Source: Erigeron canadensis (lineage: Eukaryota > Streptophyta > Magnoliopsida > Asterales > Asteraceae). From it: a stretch of DNA of 64,000 bases. Positions 59,377 through 64,000 of the stretch are shown one piece after another (positions within the stretch are counted from its first letter, which is position 1; every line of letters starts with the position of its first letter). The stretch spans positions 31,416,645 through 31,480,644 of the forward strand of contig NC_057763.1 of NCBI RefSeq assembly GCF_010389155.1, given 5' to 3'. The position numbers and the translations under genes were made by a program. The notes below the pieces were generated by a model, which saw only the letters and a program-made list of their open reading frames with translations, ran no database searches and was not told where the DNA came from.

Positions 59377-60239
59377 CTAGATTAACTTTATATGCTTGAT
59401 AGATATCTAATGATGAAGATGATGTGCGGTATCCTGAGATAGGATGAATGAGGGACGTTATGCTCAGCTGGATTTCTTATCAGGTGTCATGTCAACACCA
59501 AGCCTGAGCTTCTTAAATAGACGAATGTGCTTGGTCAGTCTCTTCAAGGAGATTGGTTCAGCTTTTCAGGTACATCAACTTTCAAAATGCCTATACAAGC
59601 TGCAATAATCAATTTTATTGAGAAACTAGCAAGAAATTGAAAGAATATAGTGAAAATGTGAAGTTACTTGACCTTCAAAACCTGGCCAGTTCGACTCAAT
59701 CATTCAGCAGAAGACCAAAAAAGAAAAAGAAAAGTAGGCATCTTAACTTGACCCAAGCTCAGTCCCTTTCACGCTAAATTTTATCTTTAGGCCCTCTGAT
59801 TTGATTTCAATATTCAGTTTAAGTCTTGTGTTGGGTTGCACCTGTGTTCCATATCAAAATCTGATATGTTGTATATTTATATTTATGCTTTATCTTGTTA
59901 CAAGCTATAACCGGTAATCATACTGCAACATATAAATTTGTAAATATAATAGAACTATTCATTATAAAGTTTGTGCCTTTAAAAAACATCAATATCAAGT
60001 TGCATATAGAAAGTAATACGAGTAATACCAAAATAATAATCATTATGGGGCCATGATTTTTCGGGCTTTCCTGTCCCAGACTCGGGCTTTTAGCCCATTT
60101 TTGAACCTCTTATAGTTACAGTAATATATGGTTAATGCTTTCTGTCAACTGAAATGGAGAATGGAAGATGATTTAGAAGGCGAAAGGAATATAGATTTAA
60201 CATAACATAATGCAATTTAAAGATGCATGTAAAACCTAT
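59377..60239. other. 3' flank of PPR gene
   Basis: Presumed 3'UTR then intergenic sequence. No supported feature. Confidence 0.45.
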
Positions 60240-61075
60240 ATAGGTATAAACACAAAACTATTTAAAGATAGGACATTCAGACTGAACCTTCAAATGGTCT
60301 TTTGTAAACAGGACCGATCTTTACCCAGATTTATAGGACCGGGCTTCAAAACGAGAATATGACAGTATTGTAGCACTGCAGGGCTGGTATCGGTTAAAAT
60401 GTTGCCCATTTGTTTTTTAAGCCAGCAATAGTAGTGAAAAGTGACAATTTTCAAGCACCAATAAACGTGTTATAATTTGTACTGGATTTATCTATTTACT
60501 TACTTATATTGGATTTTGATTGGGTTCACAATAAACGTGTTATAATTTGTAATGTCGCTGCAACGCGTGGGCACCCATCTAGTATATACTAAGAGTGGTA
60601 CTAGCAATAGCATTAAGGTATAAGCATAAAATGTTAATAAGCATTCTGATTAAGTATTAAAGATGGTACAAGTAGCTCACCCAACATTTGACCCTTCTAA
60701 AAATAAATGTGAGCTTAAACCGCCAGATCACCACTTATGATCCCTTCCAGCTACTTAGATTTCTTACACCAATTCTCACACATCACTATGTGTTCAGGTT
60801 TGTACATTATTATTCATTGTAGCATCTGCAGTTGTGTTTTTCCTCCATTGCAGCCCGGAGAAGTTCTTATGGGTTGCAGCAGGGTCAAGATCCCAACACT
60901 CATGTGGAACTTGGTGGGAAAACCGTAGCATTTCTCTTTTAGGGATCCAACGGGTCTGGTGCTTGGAGTCACTGTGATACCCTGTTTTGTAACCTCCTAA
61001 TTTCACCAATGGAGTTACATGCAAACCAGAATGATCATCAGTAACTTCAACCACTTTATACTGGTGTCTTACAAA
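60240..61075 (-). pseudogene. Duplicated 3' fragment of the DnaJ/DUF3444 gene
   Basis: This segment is a diverged copy of 51600-52440. Shared stretches include AGTATTAAAGATGGTACAAG, CACATCACTATGTGTTC and GGGATCCAACGGGT. The minus frame encodes the last ~90 residues of DUF3444 (HQYKVVEVTDDHSG, TPLVKLGGYKTGYHSDSK, REMLRFSHQVP, CWDLDPAAT), with small deletions and a changed frame at the end. There is no J domain and no start, so it is a pseudogene fragment. The break near 61075 falls inside DUF3444. A Helitron-like insertion (60461-60582) sits within it. Confidence 0.9.
60461..60582 (+). mobile_element. Short Helitron-like insertion in the DnaJ duplicate
   Basis: Compared with the parent at 51880, this copy has ~120 extra bases. 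The insert contains ATAAACGTGTTATAATTTGT twice at 70-bp spacing (60461, 60531). It ends GCTGCAACGCGTGGGCACCC with ATCTAG (CTAG 60579-60582) before T, a common plant Helitron 3' end. Confidence 0.6.
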
Positions 61076-61756
61076 ATATCGGAGTAGTTTCAGTATAAGT
61101 TTCAACTTTCAATATAAATATGTTTCAGCTTTGACACGAATACAATGGGTTTGTAACTTAAGAGGTAACATGCCAAAGAGATATGCAGTCGAGCAGAAAC
61201 ACTGGGAGAGTCGAGGAAAAAGTAGTTTCTGGTTTTGTAATCCAATATTTGAAAGTTGTGTACATGCAATTCTATAGGTGTAGTTGTAACTGCATATCTC
61301 GATGGAGAAGGGGAGGACAATATACGCAGCTGACACCGAGACTGTGGGGGATGACTTACTAAAGGAGAAACACCTGTCAGAGGATTTGAGAGTGGAAAAC
61401 TTCTCCTATGGCCGTTCAAAAAATAAAACCTCTCCTATGACGGTTAATCTTCAACCAAAAACATTAATTTGTTATATGGACATAAAAATTGAACCTCACA
61501 AATTCAAACACCCAAAGTCCCAAATAGTTCCAACTGAAGGTATGAATAATCGATTTTCTCAAGGGCCAAAAGATTGTCGATTTTAAAATATTCATCCGCC
61601 TCGTAATGGTACATCAAAATGTCATTTTGACCTACAGAATCTCACCAAAGTGGCAATACAGTAACTGGTACGAATGATACATACCGACATAACTGAGTGC
61701 AACACAATAAATTTAAACTCTCTACGATAATGTGACTACTATAATCACCATAAATA
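61076..61756. other. Intergenic, no feature recognised
   Basis: Frames at 61102-61419 (-) and 61302-61586 (+) overlap on opposite strands and show no recognisable domain. A short direct repeat CTCCTATG(G/A)CGGTT/CCGTT occurs at 61404 and 61434. Confidence 0.4.
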
Positions 61757-63772
61757 TCACGAGTCTTCTTCCATGGCCTTGGCTGCAGCTATGTCAGAGT
61801 CCAATTTGTTCATTATCTGCTCACTCAAATTCGTAGCCACGGATATCATGTCAAAAACGACACTTGGATCTAACCATTCACCCCATCCCCCTCTTTTACT
61901 CACCCCACATATCAATCCTAGCCTGTTGATCGAAACAGAGACATCAGAGCTCATTTGTGATTCCTCTTCTGAAGTTGCATCTACAATATAATGCCTTCCG
62001 ACCTGCATATAAAAGACAATAAGAGCTATATGTAACATGTGTATATTGAGTGAAAGTAAAATAGACTTGCACAATAATTCTTAGAGATGACGATTTCAAC
62101 ACACTTGTATATGAGAGTAACTTCAATATAGCTAACCAACATAGTCAAATGGGACGGAAGTCACACACAGTGTGTTTTAGAAAAGCAGATTATCATCGAC
62201 ACAAAGTAACTTTTTAGCTATTCACGACCTATTTGTAGAATTTCTAAATATTGGAAAAAGGTCACTTTTAGGCAAACGTAATCCGTCAGGTAGTTAACGC
62301 TACCAGCTTTGACCCGTTACCCAAACACTTACCCGACCCACCCATTTTGGAACATATAATTAAATATGCATCACCTTAGTGAAAGTAACAATAACAGGAA
62401 CCTCAGTGATGTCGAATTGTAGAAACTCTTCATCACTCACGTCCACCACTGTCTGTTCATCAGAGGAGGCAACCGCAACAACATTGACTTTTGGAATACG
62501 TGTATTGGTAAAAGCAGCCTATAGAAGCTAATATCAATCAGTAGAGAAAGGTGGTTGCAACACATATACCAGATGCAAAATAAACGTAAATCTATATATG
62601 TGGATAAAAAGGTAAATACCCTGATGGCAGCACCTAAGGCATCAAGTAAATCCCCATCCATATTAATCGCAAGACCATTAATATATAGATCCCAACAGAC
62701 CTTCCCATCCACAATTGTCAGAGATGAAAGATTAATTCCAGATCCTGACATACAAGTTACGGAAACCCCGTTGTAAATAGAAATAGTGGAAAAATTTTAT
62801 ATGTACTAGGACACTAGGACCATGAAACTTTAATTTGTTTGAAGACCGTCATACCTGCTACAGCGTTACCTCTTACAAGACATCGTCTGAGAGCTGCAGA
62901 GAGTTCAGTTGACAGTTCTTGACCACCTCTCCGCTGTATATAAGCAAAAGGTAAAATTTTGTAACGTTAAATGATGAAACTTCAAGTATATAACTGTTTC
63001 AACTAAGTTGTCATCAAAGATGTGCTTGTATGATGACAAACTTCAATAATTGGCAAGTATTCAGATATTAAACCTTAAACTCAGACGCTGCCGTGGGACT
63101 GCAATCAATCAAGAAAAAAACGTTGCCTTTGTCGGGTGCCGAAGATCGTGGTTTCCCTAGCTCGGCCTGCAATCAAGTAAGATCATGCAATCAATTAACA
63201 TACAATAAGTTTTTGAGTTATAAGAAAAGACAGTTACACAGACGAAAATTACCTTTATGCTAGCTATGACTTCTGTTCTACCCATCTTAACTCTTGCTGA
63301 ACCATTTGCCTGACGTTAAGCTTAGTAAGCACAAAAAAGCAAGTCTTTTTTCTGTTCTTACTGAATAGTTGCCTGTGCAGGTAAAACGATGAAAACTTTA
63401 TTAAAGAAAAGATGCATAGAAAAGGTCAATGGGTTGGTGGCCCATTGGTAAGGTCTTTGACCTTGGGGAAAACCACCAGGGTTCAAATCTCACTTCCTAC
63501 ATTTGTAGGAGTGGATTATTATGGGGGGTTTCGAGAGTCCTGGGTTTCATCTCAGGCTTGCGTGGTTCGTGCACATCATACTACCCAATTGGATGTCACT
63601 GTGGTGTCTCGAATGCTAACCGCTAACATAGAAAAGGGTTTACTTGAGGAATGACTCCAGCTTCGACCGTTATGGGTCGGTAAGTTAAGCTTGTACGACC
63701 ATCAGTACGCAAAGCTTGAGCAATTGAGCCTTGCATAAAATGCTTTTCTCCTACGGATATGATCCCCTCCAT
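61757..63772 (-). CDS. Exosome complex subunit RRP42
   Basis: RNase PH-fold subunit of the nine-subunit exosome ring, which feeds RNA to 3'-5' exonucleases in nucleus and cytoplasm. Seven exons: 63772-63644, 63309-63253, 63166-63074, 62933-62855, 62744-62620, 62518-62375, 62002-61757. All phases close to give 290 aa (plant RRP42 ~286). Family marks in order: VGEKHFMQGSIAQALRTDGR, YRPITVEAGVIPQ, NGSARVKMGRTEVIASIK, DCSPTA, RRGGQELSTEL, SGINLSSLTIVDGKVCWDLY, DALGAAIRAAF, GRHYIVDATSEEESQMS and the final MEEDS. Eukaryotic RRP42 is structural, not catalytic. KRGGWGEWLDPS has about four extra residues before LDPS. An acceptor (ATGTTCAG, exon from 63780) lies 8 nt before the ATG, implying a 5'UTR intron with an upstream exon near or beyond the window end. 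Confidence 0.94.
62270..62350. repeat. GACCCGTTACCC-type TE end in RRP42 intron 6
   Basis: TTTGACCCGTTACCCAAACA with ACCCGACCCACCCATTTTGG resembles the right end of the hAT element at 26930-27005 (CCCGTCCAACCCGTCCATTT). It is a hAT-derived remnant. Confidence 0.5.
63426..63626 (+). repeat. tRNA-derived SINE, family A copy 2, in RRP42 intron 1
   Basis: Flanked by a perfect 11-bp duplication CATAGAAAAGG (63415-63425, 63627-63637). It has an A box (GTGGCCCATTGGTAAGG) and B box (AGGGTTCAAATCTC). The right duplication ends at 63637, directly behind the donor of RRP42 exon 1 (exon end 63644, donor GTAAAC 63643-63638). It is antisense to RRP42. Matches the copy at 9-203. Confidence 0.9.
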
Positions 63773-64000
63773 TCCTAATTCTGAACATATTAAAAAAAAT
63801 AGTAAACGCATACAATACATACATACATATATCAAAAACATAAGATGGCACACGCTCAAATTGTTATACTGAAAATGCTAGAGAGGCAGAATACTAAAAA
63901 GATCTTAACCTTCAGTTATAGTATAGTTTCTAGTATCAGAACGAATTACCGACTAATATTAATACATGCTAGAAAAAAAAATATTCTTTTTTAAGTTTCG

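Noticed and set aside
61102..61586. Overlapping frames on both strands between the DnaJ fragment and RRP42
   Set aside because: Neither shows a domain, splice context or conservation signal.

Overview
This is nuclear DNA from a flowering plant, most likely a eudicot. It is strongly AT-rich, its genes have short exons with GT-AG introns, and the best-resolved gene models (a two-component cytokinin receptor, a chloroplast DUF21/CBS protein, a P-class PPR protein, an F-box protein, a DnaJ/DUF3444 protein and the exosome subunit RRP42) are plant-type. An asterid such as an Asteraceae species is possible but is inference only. No LTR-retrotransposon coding region, organellar insertion, bacterial operon or CRISPR array was seen.

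Layout. 1-12.3 kb is almost pure repeat: SINEs, a fold-back element, a PIF/Harbinger transposon with a broken transposase, Helitron-like elements, a Stowaway MITE and a solo LTR. 12.4-18 kb holds two convergent genes: a small EAR-motif protein (+) and a 14-exon chloroplast DUF21/CBS protein (-). 18-29 kb is again repeats (Helitrons, a MULE-type MITE, a hAT element with a nested SINE, a striking cluster of palindromes). 29.8-38.5 kb holds a complete 12-exon histidine kinase (AHK2 type) facing an intronless F-box gene. 38.5-52 kb is a dense TE zone including a telomere-motif hairpin element. 52-63.8 kb holds a DnaJ/DUF3444 gene whose 5'UTR intron is a tandem array, an intronless PPR gene, a duplicated fragment of the DnaJ gene, and a seven-exon RRP42.

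The genes do not form a pathway; they are independent single-copy-type plant genes separated by transposon debris. I joined exons by hand, using splice consensus, reading-frame continuity and family similarity. Totals: CBS/DUF21 636 aa, HK2 1135 aa, RRP42 290 aa. The most interesting observations are the palindrome cluster at 22.45-22.86 kb, the ~160-bp tandem array filling the DnaJ 5'UTR intron, three consecutive ~75-nt hairpins built from TTTAGGG-like units at 41.9-42.3 kb, a Helitron family with two alternative 5' ends, and a SINE inserted directly behind the first splice donor of RRP42.
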